Assembly (NCBI GenBank): GCA_963813975.1
Contig: CAWFAP010000004.1
Location: 434,001-498,000 of the forward strand
Length of the DNA: 64,000 nt
Direction of reading: 5' to 3'
From: RYN-230 sp963813975
GTDB lineage: Bacteria; Actinomycetota; Actinomycetes; Streptosporangiales; Streptosporangiaceae
Shown: piece by piece, positions 50,913-59,869 of the stretch
Layout: every line of letters begins with the position of its first letter
Numbering within the stretch: the stretch's first letter is position 1
Position numbers and translations under genes: made by a program
The notes under the pieces: model-generated
Database searches by the model: none
What the model saw: the letters and a program-made list of their open reading frames with translations, nothing else
Told to the model about the DNA's origin: nothing

Positions 50913-52279
50913 CGGCCTTGCTGGCCCGCGGGAGCGACCTCCCCGAGCCCCCGGCCCCCGCGCACCCGCTGGCCCGGCGGGAACCCACCCCCGGCCCGTC
51001 CCGCCTGGCCCGCCGGATCCTCGCCCTGCGGGCTGGGGCCGCACGCATCGATGCGGCCACGCCGGCCAGGCGCGACCGGACCGTGGACGCGCTGCGGGCC
51101 CTGGCCATCGCGGGCGTCATCCTCGGCCACTGGCTGGTCACCGCCCTGGTGGCGAGCGGGCCCCCGGCCCGCGCGGGGCTGCACGACAGCAGCCCGCTGG
51201 CCGCGCTGCCGGCCCTGGCCCCGGTGTCGTGGGTCTTCCAGACCCTCGCGATCTTCTTCTTCGTCGGCGGCTACTCCGCCGCCCGGAGCTACAAGGGAGG
51301 GTACGTCCCCTGGCTGAGAGCCCGGCTGACCCGGCTGGGCCGCCCGGTCCTGGTGCTCGTGGCCGTCTGGGTTCCGCTCACCACCGGGATGATTCTCGCC
51401 GGGGTCCGCGCGGCGACCATTCACACCATGGTCACGCTGGTGCTCAGCCCGCTGTGGTTCCTGGGCGTGTTCGCCGGCCTGACCGCGCTGACCCCGCTGG
51501 CGGTGGCACTGGTGCGCCGCTCCGGCGCCGCGGCCGCGCTCGCTCCGGCCGCCGTGGTGGCCGTGGTGGACGCGGCCCGTTTCGGCCTCGGTGGCCCGGC
51601 CTGGCTCGGCTGGATCAACGTCGGGGCCGGCTGGCTGGTCCCCTACCTGTTCGGCATCGCATGGGCGCGCGGGGCGTTCCGCGGCTGGAAGGTGCCCGCC
51701 GTCATGCTGGGCGCGGGCGCGGGCGCCACGGCGGCGCTGATCGCCTGGGCCGGGTACCCGGCCAGCATGGTGGGCGTGAATGGCGCCCGCATCTCGAACC
51801 TGAACCCGCCCACGCTGGCCGCCGTCACCTTCGGCATGGCCCAGGCCGGCCTGGCGCTGCTGCTGCGGCCCGCGCTGGCCCGGCTGATGCGCCGCCCGCT
51901 GGCCTGGGCACCGGTCGCGCTGGCCAACCTGTCGGCCATGACCTTGTTCCTGTGGCACCAGTCAGCGTTCCTGGCTGTGACCATGACCGGCTCACTGATC
52001 GGCCGCCTCCCTGGCCTGCTCACGGAGCCGTCCGGGGCCCAGTGGATCGCCGAGCGGCTCGCCTGGCTGCCCGTCTTCGCCGCCGCGCTGGCGGTGGCGT
52101 GGCTCGCGTTCCACCGCGCCGAGCACATCAGCGCCGGGCGGCCGCCCGGGTCGTCCAGGCGGCCGGCCCGGCGCGGAAAGGTGAGCCCTGAGATCAGCCC
52201 TCAGCGGTCTTCAGCCGCTCCAGCAGCGCCTCGTGCTCGTCCCACAGCGCGCCCGGCAGATGACTGCCGAACGTGGTGA
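50909..52279 (+). CDS. membrane acyltransferase (acyltransferase 3 family)
   Basis: 456 residues. After a 55-residue Pro/Arg-rich N-terminus come about ten membrane spans. RRDRTVDALRALAIAGVILG, then HWLVTALV, is the usual Acyl_transf_3 opening; QTLAIFFFVGGYSAARSYKG and PLWFLGVFAGLTALTPLAV follow, with LSAMTLFLWHQSAF near the end. Such enzymes O-acylate sugars or lipids in the envelope. The ATG overlaps the hydrolase stop. The last 85 bp overlap the convergent pckG gene, so the true C-terminus or the overlap deserves attention. Confidence 0.88.
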   Translation: MTALLARGSDLPEPPAPAHPLARREPTPGPSRLARRILALRAGAARIDAATPARRDRTVDALRALAIAGVILGHWLVTALVASGPPARAGLHDSSPLAALPALAPVSWVFQTLAIFFFVGGYSAARSYKGGYVPWLRARLTRLGRPVLVLVAVWVPLTTGMILAGVRAATIHTMVTLVLSPLWFLGVFAGLTALTPLAVALVRRSGAAAALAPAAVVAVVDAARFGLGGPAWLGWINVGAGWLVPYLFGIAWARGAFRGWKVPAVMLGAGAGATAALIAWAGYPASMVGVNGARISNLNPPTLAAVTFGMAQAGLALLLRPALARLMRRPLAWAPVALANLSAMTLFLWHQSAFLAVTMTGSLIGRLPGLLTEPSGAQWIAERLAWLPVFAAALAVAWLAFHRAEHISAGRPPGSSRRPARRGKVSPEISPQRSSAAPAAPRARPTARPADDCRTW

Positions 52280-54020
52280 AGTACTCCCGGGTGTGGTCGG
52301 CCTCGTCCTGCCAGCTGCCGGTGTCCACCGACAGCAGCAGCTTCAGGTCCGCGTCGCTGACGGTCAGGCCCGTGGTGTCCAGGGCACCCTCGGCGGGCAC
52401 GTTGCCGATGGCGGTGGCCTGCGCCTCGGCCGCCCCGTTCAGCCGCTCAGTGATCCACTTCAGGACCCGGCTGTTCTCGCCGAAGCCGGGCCAGGCGAAC
52501 TTGCCGTCGGCGTTCTTCCTGAACCAGTTCACCGCGTAGATCCGCGGCAGCTTCTCCGGGTCGGCCAGGCCGCCGATCTTCAGCCAGTGGCCGAAGTAGT
52601 CGCCCATGTTGTAGCCGCAGAACGGCAGCATGGCGAACGGGTCGTGACGCAGTTCGCCGACCGTGCCCTCGGCCGCCGCGGTCTTCTCGGAGGCGATCGT
52701 GGCCCCGATGAACACCCCGTGCTGCCAGGAGAACGCCTCGGTGACCAGCGGCACCGCGGTGGCGCGGCGGCCGCCGAACAGGATGGCCGAGATCGGCACC
52801 CCGGCCGGGTCGTCCCATTCCGGCGCGATCGACGGGCACTGGGCCGCGTCCACGGTGAACCGGGAGTTGGGATGGGCGGCCGGGCTGCCCGAGGCCGGCG
52901 TCCAGTCGCGGCCCTGCCAGTCGGTCAGGTGCGCCGGCGGCTCGTCGGTCAGGCCCTCCCACCACACGTCGCCGTCGTCAGTGAGCGCGACGTTGGTGAA
53001 GACGGTGTTGCGGGTCAGCATCTCGAGCGCGTTCGGGTTGGTGACCGTGCTGGTGCCCGGTGCGACGCCGAAGAAGCCGGCCTCCGGGTTGATGGCATGC
53101 AGCCGGCCGTCCTCGCCGAACCGCATCCAGGCGATGTCGTCGCCGATCGTCTCCACCTGCCAGCCCGGGACCGTGGGCTGGAGCATGGCCAGGTTGGTCT
53201 TGCCGCAGGCCGACGGGAAGGCCGCCGCCAGGTACTTCGCCTCGCCCTCCGGCGGGGTGACCTTGAGGATGAGCATGTGCTCGGCCAGCCAGCCCTCGTC
53301 GCGGGCCATGGCCGAGGCGATCCGCAGCGCGTAGCACTTCTTGCCCAGCAGCGCGTTGCCGCCGTACCCGGACCCGTAGGACCAGATCTCGCGGGTCTCG
53401 GGGAAGTGCGAGATGTACTTGGTCTGGTTGCACGGCCACGGCACGTCCGCCTGGCCCGGCTGAAGCGGGGCGCCCACGGAGTGAACCGCGCGGACGAAGA
53501 ACCCGTCCGTGCCCAGGTCGTCCAGGACCCGGGCGCCCATCCGGGTCATGACCCGCATCGAGGCCGCCACGTAGGGCGAGTCGGTGATTTCCACGCCGAG
53601 CTGGGAGATCGGCGAGCCGAGCGGGCCCATGCAGAACGGGACGACGTACATGGTCCGGCCGGCCATGCTGCCGGCGAACAGGTCCGCGAACGTCGCGCGC
53701 ATCTCGGCCGGGGCGACCCAGTTGTTGGTCGGCCCCGCGTCCTCTTCCTTCTCCGAGCAGATGAACGTCCGGTCCTCGACCCGGGCGACATCCGACGGGT
53801 CGGAGCGGGCCAGGAAGCTGCCCGGGCGCAGATCCGGGTTGAGCGGCAGGAGGGTGCCCTGCTCGACCAGCAGGCTGGTGAGCTGATCCCATTCCTCCGG
53901 GGAGCCATCGCACCACTGGACGCGGGCGGGCTGGGTCAAGGCTGCGATGTCCGTTACCCAGTCCACCAGCCCGCTGTGTGCCGTCGGCGGCTGCTGCAGG
54001 CCCGGAATAGCGTCACTCAC
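52194..54020 (-). CDS. pckG: phosphoenolpyruvate carboxykinase, GTP-dependent
   Basis: 608 residues, the usual size. It converts oxaloacetate and GTP into PEP and CO2 for gluconeogenesis. The kinase-1a loop is FPSACGKTNLAML (PSACGKTN about 269-276). Other conserved blocks are GPLGSPISQLGVEITDSPYV, HSVGAPL, YGGNALLGKKCYALRIAS, ISAILFGGRRA and NWFRKNADGKFAWPGFGENS. The GTG at 54020 follows GGGAGGA six bases ahead, preferred over a start five codons upstream. It diverges from ramB across a 300-bp region that contains a DasR-like site. Confidence 0.97.
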   Translation of the reverse strand: MSDAIPGLQQPPTAHSGLVDWVTDIAALTQPARVQWCDGSPEEWDQLTSLLVEQGTLLPLNPDLRPGSFLARSDPSDVARVEDRTFICSEKEEDAGPTNNWVAPAEMRATFADLFAGSMAGRTMYVVPFCMGPLGSPISQLGVEITDSPYVAASMRVMTRMGARVLDDLGTDGFFVRAVHSVGAPLQPGQADVPWPCNQTKYISHFPETREIWSYGSGYGGNALLGKKCYALRIASAMARDEGWLAEHMLILKVTPPEGEAKYLAAAFPSACGKTNLAMLQPTVPGWQVETIGDDIAWMRFGEDGRLHAINPEAGFFGVAPGTSTVTNPNALEMLTRNTVFTNVALTDDGDVWWEGLTDEPPAHLTDWQGRDWTPASGSPAAHPNSRFTVDAAQCPSIAPEWDDPAGVPISAILFGGRRATAVPLVTEAFSWQHGVFIGATIASEKTAAAEGTVGELRHDPFAMLPFCGYNMGDYFGHWLKIGGLADPEKLPRIYAVNWFRKNADGKFAWPGFGENSRVLKWITERLNGAAEAQATAIGNVPAEGALDTTGLTVSDADLKLLLSVDTGSWQDEADHTREYFTTFGSHLPGALWDEHEALLERLKTAEG

Positions 54021-54198
54021 AGGATGTCCTCCCAATCACCGGCCGCTACCCGCAACTCGTCTATCGCGGGGTCTCAAAAAGAAACCGGAAGCCACCTTAA
54101 CAAGATGCACTCAAAGGCCGGTGGAGTGGTAGACCTGCATGTGTGGAGGTTTGTGGCGCTCAGCCCGCGATTCTGTAACACTTGTGAAGACAGTGAGC

Positions 54199-54214
54199 GG
54201 TGGTCTAGACCGAT
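54199..54214. promoter_or_regulatory. DasR-like operator (dre) between pckG and ramB
   Basis: The core TGGTCTAGACC (54201-54211) matches 11 of 12 positions of the palindromic dre core TGGTCTAGACCA, and 12 of 16 of the longer consensus. It lies about 180 bp upstream of pckG and 110 bp upstream of ramB. GntR-family DasR binds such sites and releases them with amino-sugar phosphates. Similarity suggests amino-sugar control of gluconeogenesis; no binding data support it here. Confidence 0.6.
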
Positions 54215-54324
54215 TCGCCGGGCCAAGGCCTGCAGGACCTGCGCGACTATTCGCGGGGGGTCCGGAAGTTGCGGGCCGGTGAACGGCGATCGAGAAGACC
54301 GCGAACTTCACCAGACAGGGTGTG

Positions 54325-55776
54325 ATGGTGGTCACGAAAGCCCGGGTCGGCGTGCGGCTGCGCCGTTTCCGTGAGGAACGCGGTCTCACCCAGGCCGCCC
54401 TGGCCAGCGCGCTGGGCATCTCGCCGAGCTACGTGAACCAGCTCGAGTCCAGCCAGCGCCCGATGACGGCGTCCGTCCTGCTCAAGCTGGCCAGCGTGTA
54501 CGACGCTGACCTGCAGCAGTTCTCGGCCGAGGACGCCGACCGCCTGGTAGCCCAGCTTCGTGATGTGCTCACCGATCCCTCGGTCGGCGAGCAGATCTCG
54601 ATGGCGGAGATCCGCGAGCTGGCCGCGGCCATGCCGGCCGTCGGCCGGTACGTCATCGAGCTGCACCGCCGGTACCGGCACGGCCGCGACGTCAACGAGA
54701 CGATCATGAGCCGCATCGATGCGGGCGAGGCGGGGTCGATGTCGGTGCCGCCGCCGATGGCCCAGGAGGAAGTGCAGGAGCTGTTCTACGCCCGGCGGAA
54801 CTACTTCCCCGCGCTCGACCTCGGCGCCGAGCAGATCTTCGATCAGGCCGACCTCAAGGTGGGCAACACCGAGGCCGGGATCACCGAGCGGCTGGCCCGG
54901 CGGCACGGCATCCGGGTGGCCGACCTGCCCGACCGTGACCAGGCCGTGAAGCGAAGCTACGATCCCGAGGCCCGGGTGCTGACCCTGTCCCCGCTGCTCA
55001 ACTCAGGCCAGCGCGCCTTCCAGCTGGCCACCCACCTGGCCTCGCTCGAGATGTCCGCGCAGATCGACCAGATCGTCACCGAGGCCAACCTGTCCGGCGA
55101 CGATGCCCGCATGCTCTGCCGGATCGGCCTGGCCAGCTACTTCGCCGGCGCCCTGGTCCTGCCCTACCAGGCGTTCCTGGACGCCGCGGAGACGGCGGGC
55201 TACGACATCGCGCTGCTGCAGCGCCGGTTCGACGTGGGGTACGAGACCGTCGCGCACCGCCTCAGCACGCTGCAGCGTCCCGGCGCCCGCGGCGTGCCGT
55301 TCATCTTCGTGCGGGTGGACCGGGCGGGGAACATCTCCAAACGCCAGTCGGCGACCAGCTTCCACTTCTCCCGGGTCGGCGGGTCCTGCCCGCTGTGGAA
55401 CGTCTACGAGGCCTTCGTGCACCCCGGTGAGATCCAGACCCAGCTGGCCCAGATGCCCGACGGCCGCAGCTACCTGTGGGTGGCCCGGACCGTGGCCCGG
55501 CGCTACGGCGGTTACGGCACGCTCGGCAAGACCTTCGCGGTCGGGCTGGGGTGCGACCTGCGGCACGCCCACCGGCTCGTGTACTCCCACGGGCTTGACC
55601 TGGGCAGCCCGTCCGCGCTGGTCCCGATCGGCCCGGGGTGCAAGGTGTGCGACCGGACCACCTGCCCGCAGCGGGCCTTCCCCGCGCTCGGCAAGCCCCT
55701 CGACCCGAACCCCCATCACGGCAGCTTCATCCCCTACGCCACCGGGGAGGGCGTCAGTGCCCCCGCGGGTGGCTGA
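54325..55776 (+). CDS. ramB: RamB-type regulator (XRE HTH + ImmA/IrrE + DUF2083)
   Basis: 483 residues. An XRE helix-turn-helix is at about 7-60 (RVGVRLRRFREERGLTQAAL; LGISPSYVNQLESSQRPMT). The middle contains an IrrE-like ATHLASLEM region (normally a HExxH site, here replaced by THLAS, so non-catalytic). The C-terminus is the short-chain-fatty-acyl regulator domain, with CPLWNVYEAFVHPGEIQTQL and the cysteine cluster GCKVCDRTTCPQRAFP. RamB regulates acetate and propionate metabolism in actinomycetes, which fits the divergent pckG. The ATG at 54325 is chosen; GTG codons on either side are alternatives. Confidence 0.9.
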   Translation: MVVTKARVGVRLRRFREERGLTQAALASALGISPSYVNQLESSQRPMTASVLLKLASVYDADLQQFSAEDADRLVAQLRDVLTDPSVGEQISMAEIRELAAAMPAVGRYVIELHRRYRHGRDVNETIMSRIDAGEAGSMSVPPPMAQEEVQELFYARRNYFPALDLGAEQIFDQADLKVGNTEAGITERLARRHGIRVADLPDRDQAVKRSYDPEARVLTLSPLLNSGQRAFQLATHLASLEMSAQIDQIVTEANLSGDDARMLCRIGLASYFAGALVLPYQAFLDAAETAGYDIALLQRRFDVGYETVAHRLSTLQRPGARGVPFIFVRVDRAGNISKRQSATSFHFSRVGGSCPLWNVYEAFVHPGEIQTQLAQMPDGRSYLWVARTVARRYGGYGTLGKTFAVGLGCDLRHAHRLVYSHGLDLGSPSALVPIGPGCKVCDRTTCPQRAFPALGKPLDPNPHHGSFIPYATGEGVSAPAGG

Positions 55777-55783
55777 TCCGCAC

Positions 55784-55812
55784 GGAGGCCGCGGATCAGA
55801 TCCGCGGCCTCC
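55784..55812. terminator. 13-bp perfect stem-loop between convergent ramB and GH16 genes
   Basis: GGAGGCCGCGGAT (55784-55796) and ATCCGCGGCCTCC (55800-55812) are perfect complements around a 3-base loop CAG. It lies 8 bp after the ramB stop and 16 bp before the GH16 stop, so it can serve both directions. Confidence 0.8.
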
Positions 55813-55827
55813 GGCGGCCCGGCGTGA

Positions 55828-58026
55828 TCAGCTGCCGGACACCCCCATTTCCCAGAGCGAGTAGCCGTACTGGGTGGCCCGGGCCGTCCCGTACATGCGG
55901 ACGTAGCGGCCGGTGCCGGAGACGCTGAGGGTCTGGGTCCCCCCGGTCCCGCTGGTGGTGGAGTAGATGGTCGTCCAGTTCGCGCCGTCGGCCGAGGTCT
56001 GGATCTGGAACGCCCGGGCGTAGGCGGCCTCCCAGTTCAGCGTGACCTGGCAGATGCCGTGGGACGCGCCGAGGTCAACTTCGAGCCACTGCGGGTCGGA
56101 GAAGGCGCTGGACCAGCGGGTGCCGGTGTTGCCATCTACCGCATTGGCCGCGGGAGTACCGGCGTTCTCCGTGGAGGACGCGGTCGCGCTCTTGTTCAGG
56201 GCCAGGTTGGCGGTCCCGCATGTGCCCCCGCCCCCGCTTCCCGCGCCGTAGACGCTGAATTCCCACAACGAATACCCGTACGGGGTGGCCCGGGCCGTGC
56301 CGTTCATGCGGATGTAGCGGCCCGTGCCGGAGACGCTGAGGGTCTGGGTGCCCCCGGTCCCGCTGGTGGTGGAGTAGATGGTGGTCCAGTTGGTCCCGTC
56401 CGTGGAGGCCTGGATCTGGTACGCGGTGGCGTACGCGGCCTCCCAGTTCAGCGTGACCTGGCAGATGGACTGCGATGAGCCGAGGTCGACCTGGAGCCAC
56501 TGCGGGTCGGAGAACGCGCTGGACCAGCGGGTGCCGGTGTTGCCATCTACCGCATTGGCCGCGGGAGTACCGGCGTTCTCCGTGGAGGACGCGGTGGCGG
56601 TCTTGTTCAGCGCGAGGTTGGCCGGGCCGCAGCTTCCGCCGCCGCCCCCGCCCCCGGCGCCGCTCCCGCTGGGCAGCGTCCATTTCTGCTGGGCCGAGGC
56701 GGTGCAGGTCTCGATGTCCAGGCGCGCGCCGGTATTACCGCCGGGATCGGTGAGGCACAGCCCGGAGGGTGGGTTGACCAGCTCGCCGCTGGATTGGTGA
56801 GTCCAGGTCTGGGCGGCCGTCCCGTTGCACGGGTACCAGTCCACGTTGGTGCCGCTGGAGGTGCCCGCGCTGACCACATCCAGGCAGCCGCCCTGGGTCC
56901 GCAGCGTCCCGTCCGAGTACGGCGACCACTGCTGGCCTGCGCTGCCGTTGCAGTTGCTCACGCCGATCGGGTTCCCCGAGGTGTTCAGCGAGCCCTGGTT
57001 GGCCAGGCACAGGCTGTTGATCCCCGTGACCGGGCCGGTCGCGGTGGCCGTGCCGGCCGGGGTGGAGTTGCCGCCCTGCTCGTACGCGGCCACGTAGCCC
57101 ACGCTCATCGACGCGCCGGATGTCGTGGCCGAGGTCGGGGTGGCGGAGCCGTGGACCCCATCCGGGTAGTTGCCGCCCATGGCCAGGTCGAAAATGATGA
57201 AGAACCCGTGGTCGATGGCCTGCTGCCAGGCGGCCGTGCCGACGGAGGCCTCGGTGATGGTGCTCTCGACCGTGCCGTCCATCAGGAACTGCAGGGTCTC
57301 CGCGCTCGTGTTGGTGCGGTCGATGATCACCGAGTACGTGTGGTACCCGGTCTGGCAGCTGGAGCCCGCGCCCGGGCAGGCGATCAGCGGGTGGCCAGGG
57401 CTGTTCGCCGCGTCGTGGAGGGTCTGCGAGGCCTCGTTCAGCCCGTTGACGTCCTCCATCATGTCGATCTCGCCGGACTGGGGCCAGCCGCCGCCGGTCC
57501 GCATCGGGGACCCGAGGGCCCAGAACGCCGGCCAGTAGCCGAGGCCGCTGGCCGGGTTCGGCTGCTGGATCGACGCGGTCATCTCGAGTTTCCCGCCCGG
57601 AGGAGCCTGGAAGTCATCGCGGGTGCTCTCGATCCGGCCGGAGGTCCAGGTGCCGCCGTTGTTGATGGCCTTGAGGACCAGGTGGCCGTTGCCGTCGAGG
57701 TAGACATTGCTGGTCGAGTTGGTGGTCTGTTCCTTCTCCCCGGTCCCGTAGCCGGTGCCGATGTCATAGAACCAGTTCGCCGAGGACGGTGCCGACCCCG
57801 CCGCGCCCGCGAAGTTGTCGCCGAACACCGTGGTCCAGCCGGACGGCGCCGGCGGCACGGTGTCGGCACGGGCGGCGGGGGCCCGGACCAGGCCCGTGGC
57901 CACCACGCCGGCCAGGCCGCCGGCCAGCAGGGCTAACGCCGTGAGCGCCGATCGTGCCCGCCGCGACCCCGGCCGGCGCCGGGCGGGGCCGGAACGGCGC
58001 GCCGCGGTCTTCATCCAGTGATTCAT
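55828..58026 (-). CDS. secreted GH16 beta-glucanase with CBM13 and two F5/8 type C domains
   Basis: 732 residues. A twin-basic long signal region (RRARSALTALALLAGGLAGV) ends near residue 54. The GH16 domain (about 60-330) carries the catalytic motif GEIDMMED with nucleophile Glu186, Asp188 and acid/base Glu191, as in beta-1,3-glucanases (laminarinases). A ricin-B-type CBM13 (about 345-470) follows, with QQWSPYSDGTLR and QKWTLPSG. Gly-rich linkers separate two near-identical F5/8C discoidin domains (about 490-620 and 627-732). The start at 58026 follows AGGAAGG. The enzyme presumably digests fungal or plant beta-glucan. Confidence 0.92.
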   Translation of the reverse strand: MNHWMKTAARRSGPARRRPGSRRARSALTALALLAGGLAGVVATGLVRAPAARADTVPPAPSGWTTVFGDNFAGAAGSAPSSANWFYDIGTGYGTGEKEQTTNSTSNVYLDGNGHLVLKAINNGGTWTSGRIESTRDDFQAPPGGKLEMTASIQQPNPASGLGYWPAFWALGSPMRTGGGWPQSGEIDMMEDVNGLNEASQTLHDAANSPGHPLIACPGAGSSCQTGYHTYSVIIDRTNTSAETLQFLMDGTVESTITEASVGTAAWQQAIDHGFFIIFDLAMGGNYPDGVHGSATPTSATTSGASMSVGYVAAYEQGGNSTPAGTATATGPVTGINSLCLANQGSLNTSGNPIGVSNCNGSAGQQWSPYSDGTLRTQGGCLDVVSAGTSSGTNVDWYPCNGTAAQTWTHQSSGELVNPPSGLCLTDPGGNTGARLDIETCTASAQQKWTLPSGSGAGGGGGGGSCGPANLALNKTATASSTENAGTPAANAVDGNTGTRWSSAFSDPQWLQVDLGSSQSICQVTLNWEAAYATAYQIQASTDGTNWTTIYSTTSGTGGTQTLSVSGTGRYIRMNGTARATPYGYSLWEFSVYGAGSGGGGTCGTANLALNKSATASSTENAGTPAANAVDGNTGTRWSSAFSDPQWLEVDLGASHGICQVTLNWEAAYARAFQIQTSADGANWTTIYSTTSGTGGTQTLSVSGTGRYVRMYGTARATQYGYSLWEMGVSGS
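56108..56595. repeat. direct repeat within the two F5/8C domains
   Basis: A 77-bp segment beginning CTGGACCAGCGGGTGCCGGT is identical at 56108-56184 and 56519-56595, 411 bp (137 codons) apart. Around it the two domains differ by scattered substitutions. The pair is a recent domain duplication or has been homogenised by gene conversion. Confidence 0.85.
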
Positions 58027-58610
58027 GTGCCGTACCTTCCTGCCGCGCCCCGTCATTGGGGTACCCAGGACCGCCACCGCGCGCCGGGGCGGGGGACCCG
58101 CGGATGGTGGTGTTCGTTGCGGAGATTTTGCTCTTAATACAAGGCTTTTATGAAGGTGTAATCCTGGGCTGGCCGGCTGTCAAGGGGCCCGGCTGCCGCG
58201 ACCCGGGCGGGGCAGGCCGGGCCCGGCGAGCTGAGCCGGGATCTTGCGGCGCGCGGGAACGCTGACTTGACGTTCAAGGAGGATCGGTTCCTGTCGTCCG
58301 GTCACGGGCGGCCCGCACGTACGCCGGGAACCGGGCCGCATCGCCGCCGAACTCGCGGCGGACCCCGGCGGTGCGCGAGGCTGGCGCGGTGCTGTTCACC
58401 GTGCCCGCATCAGCTCGGGGTGGCCCGCGGCGCACGCATCCTGGCCACGATCGCCCGCCCTGTCGCGCCCGCGATCGGCTGGACCCCGGCGGGGATCGCG
58501 ACCGCGGCCTGACCACGCCCGCCGCCGTGGCCGCTCAGGTGCGGCGGCGCCTGACGTAGACTGCGCTGTCGTTGTGCCGACTGCATCACGTTCCGTATGG
58601 AGAGGCGAGC
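58027..58610. other. intergenic region upstream of the GH16 and FKBP genes
   Basis: No reliable gene. It contains the AT-rich GH16 promoter region (about 58125-58165). Open frames at 58267-58512 on the plus strand and the complementary strand are Arg/Pro-rich and lack ribosome sites. The FKBP promoter must lie in its right part, near 58540-58600. Confidence 0.45.
58131..58147 (-). promoter_or_regulatory. AAGCCTTGTATTAAGAG element upstream of the GH16 gene
   Basis: It lies about 105 bp ahead of the GH16 start, on the minus strand, in an AT-rich patch. It resembles AAGCCTTTATTTAAAAG at the same distance before the beta-helix gene. It may mark a shared promoter or operator. Confidence 0.38.
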
Positions 58611-58982
58611 ATGAGCATGGAGAAGCCCGAGGTCGACTTCCCGGGGGGCGAGCCGCCGGCTGACCTCCAGATCACCGACGTCTGGGAAGGCGACGGTGCC
58701 GTCGCGAAGGCGGGCGACACGGTCGAGGTGCACTACGTCGGGGTGGCGTACTCCACGGGCGAGGAGTTCGACGCCAGCTGGAACCGCGGCGCCCCGCTGC
58801 AGTTCCAGCTCGGGGTGGGAAAGGTCATCGCCGGCTGGGATCAGGGCGTGCAGGGCATGAAGGTCGGCGGCCGCCGGCAGCTGATCATCCCGCCCGGCCT
58901 GGCCTACGGCGAGCGGGGGGCCGGGCGTGCGATCGCGCCGGGCGAGACCCTGATCTTCGTCTGCGACCTGGTCTCGACCTGA
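58611..58982 (+). CDS. FKBP-type peptidyl-prolyl isomerase
   Basis: 123 residues, a single cytoplasmic FKBP domain. Motifs: AKAGDTVEVHYVGVAYSTGE, EFDASWNRGAPLQFQLGVGK, VIAGWDQGVQGMKVGGRRQL and IIPPGLAYGERGAG. These include the aromatic and Asp pocket residues. The ATG at 58611 has GGAGAGG five bases ahead; an ATG two codons on is possible. It should assist proline-limited protein folding. No secretion signal. Confidence 0.95.
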   Translation: MSMEKPEVDFPGGEPPADLQITDVWEGDGAVAKAGDTVEVHYVGVAYSTGEEFDASWNRGAPLQFQLGVGKVIAGWDQGVQGMKVGGRRQLIIPPGLAYGERGAGRAIAPGETLIFVCDLVST

Positions 58983-59031
58983 CCCCTCCCCCCGGGGGAA
59001 ACGGGACTGAGCCGCGGCGGGGCCGGGCGCT

Positions 59032-59769
59032 CTACCGGGGGGACAGGACGCAGAACTCGTTGCCCTCCGGGTCGGCCAGGACCGTCCAGTACACCCCGTC
59101 ATCCTGACCGACGTCGGCGAGGGCCGCGCCCGCGTCGCGCAGCCGGGCCACCTCGGCCGCGAGGTCGTCACCCCGGTACGGGGCCACGTCGGGATGCACC
59201 CGGTTCTTCACCGTCTTATGGTCCGGCACCCGGAGAAGCTCCAGGTAGGGCCCCACGCCTGCGGGTGACCGGAGCCCGACGATCTGATCCTCGGTGCGCG
59301 TGATATCCCAGCCCGACGCGCTGACCCAGAACCGGGCCCGGGCGGCCGGATCGCCGCAGTCGGTGACGATCGCGGCGACCGGGCCCGTGTCGCGGTAGAT
59401 GTCCCGCGGCTCCAGGACGCAGAACTCGTTGCCCTCCGGATCGGCCATGACCACCCAGGGCACGTCGCCCTGGCCGATGTCGAGCGGGCCGCCGCCCAGG
59501 TCCCGGGCCCGGCTGACCAGTTCGGCCTGGTGCGCGGGCGACGTGCTGGCCAGGTCGAGGTGGACCCGGTTCTTCCCGTCCTTCGGCTCGGGCACCGGGA
59601 CGAACACGACCGGCACCGCGACCGGATCGGGATACGTGTCAGCCGGCCACACGTCCACCTCGTCGGGGGCCTCGTCGGCGATCTCCCAGCCCAGCAGGCC
59701 CGCCCAGAACCGGGCCAGCCGGCCGGGGTCGCTGGCGTCGGTCACGACATGAACCAGGCGGGTCGGCAT
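59032..59769 (-). CDS. two-domain VOC (glyoxalase/bleomycin resistance) protein
   Basis: 245 residues from the ATG at 59769. Two VOC modules, 1-117 and about 130-245, both contain FW...GW (RFWAGLLGWEI, RFWVSASGWDI), a KNRVHLD or KNRVHPD strand, and DPEGNEFCVL. These tandem proteins are common in actinomycetes; they bind small ligands, sometimes with a metal. No specific reaction is indicated. It diverges from the MFS gene. Confidence 0.9.
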   Translation of the reverse strand: MPTRLVHVVTDASDPGRLARFWAGLLGWEIADEAPDEVDVWPADTYPDPVAVPVVFVPVPEPKDGKNRVHLDLASTSPAHQAELVSRARDLGGGPLDIGQGDVPWVVMADPEGNEFCVLEPRDIYRDTGPVAAIVTDCGDPAARARFWVSASGWDITRTEDQIVGLRSPAGVGPYLELLRVPDHKTVKNRVHPDVAPYRGDDLAAEVARLRDAGAALADVGQDDGVYWTVLADPEGNEFCVLSPR

Positions 59770-59869
59770 GGGACCCAACCTTCCCCGAAGCGCCAGCCGG
59801 GCGCAATCGCGTTTCATCCGGGGCTGACGGGTGAGCTGTTATCCGTTCACATAGCGGACGGAGGTACAC

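Noticed and set aside
58267..58512. Plus-strand frame in the GH16-FKBP gap
   Set aside because: Arg/Pro/Cys-rich, no ribosome site, no recognisable fold; reads like chance openness in GC-rich DNA.
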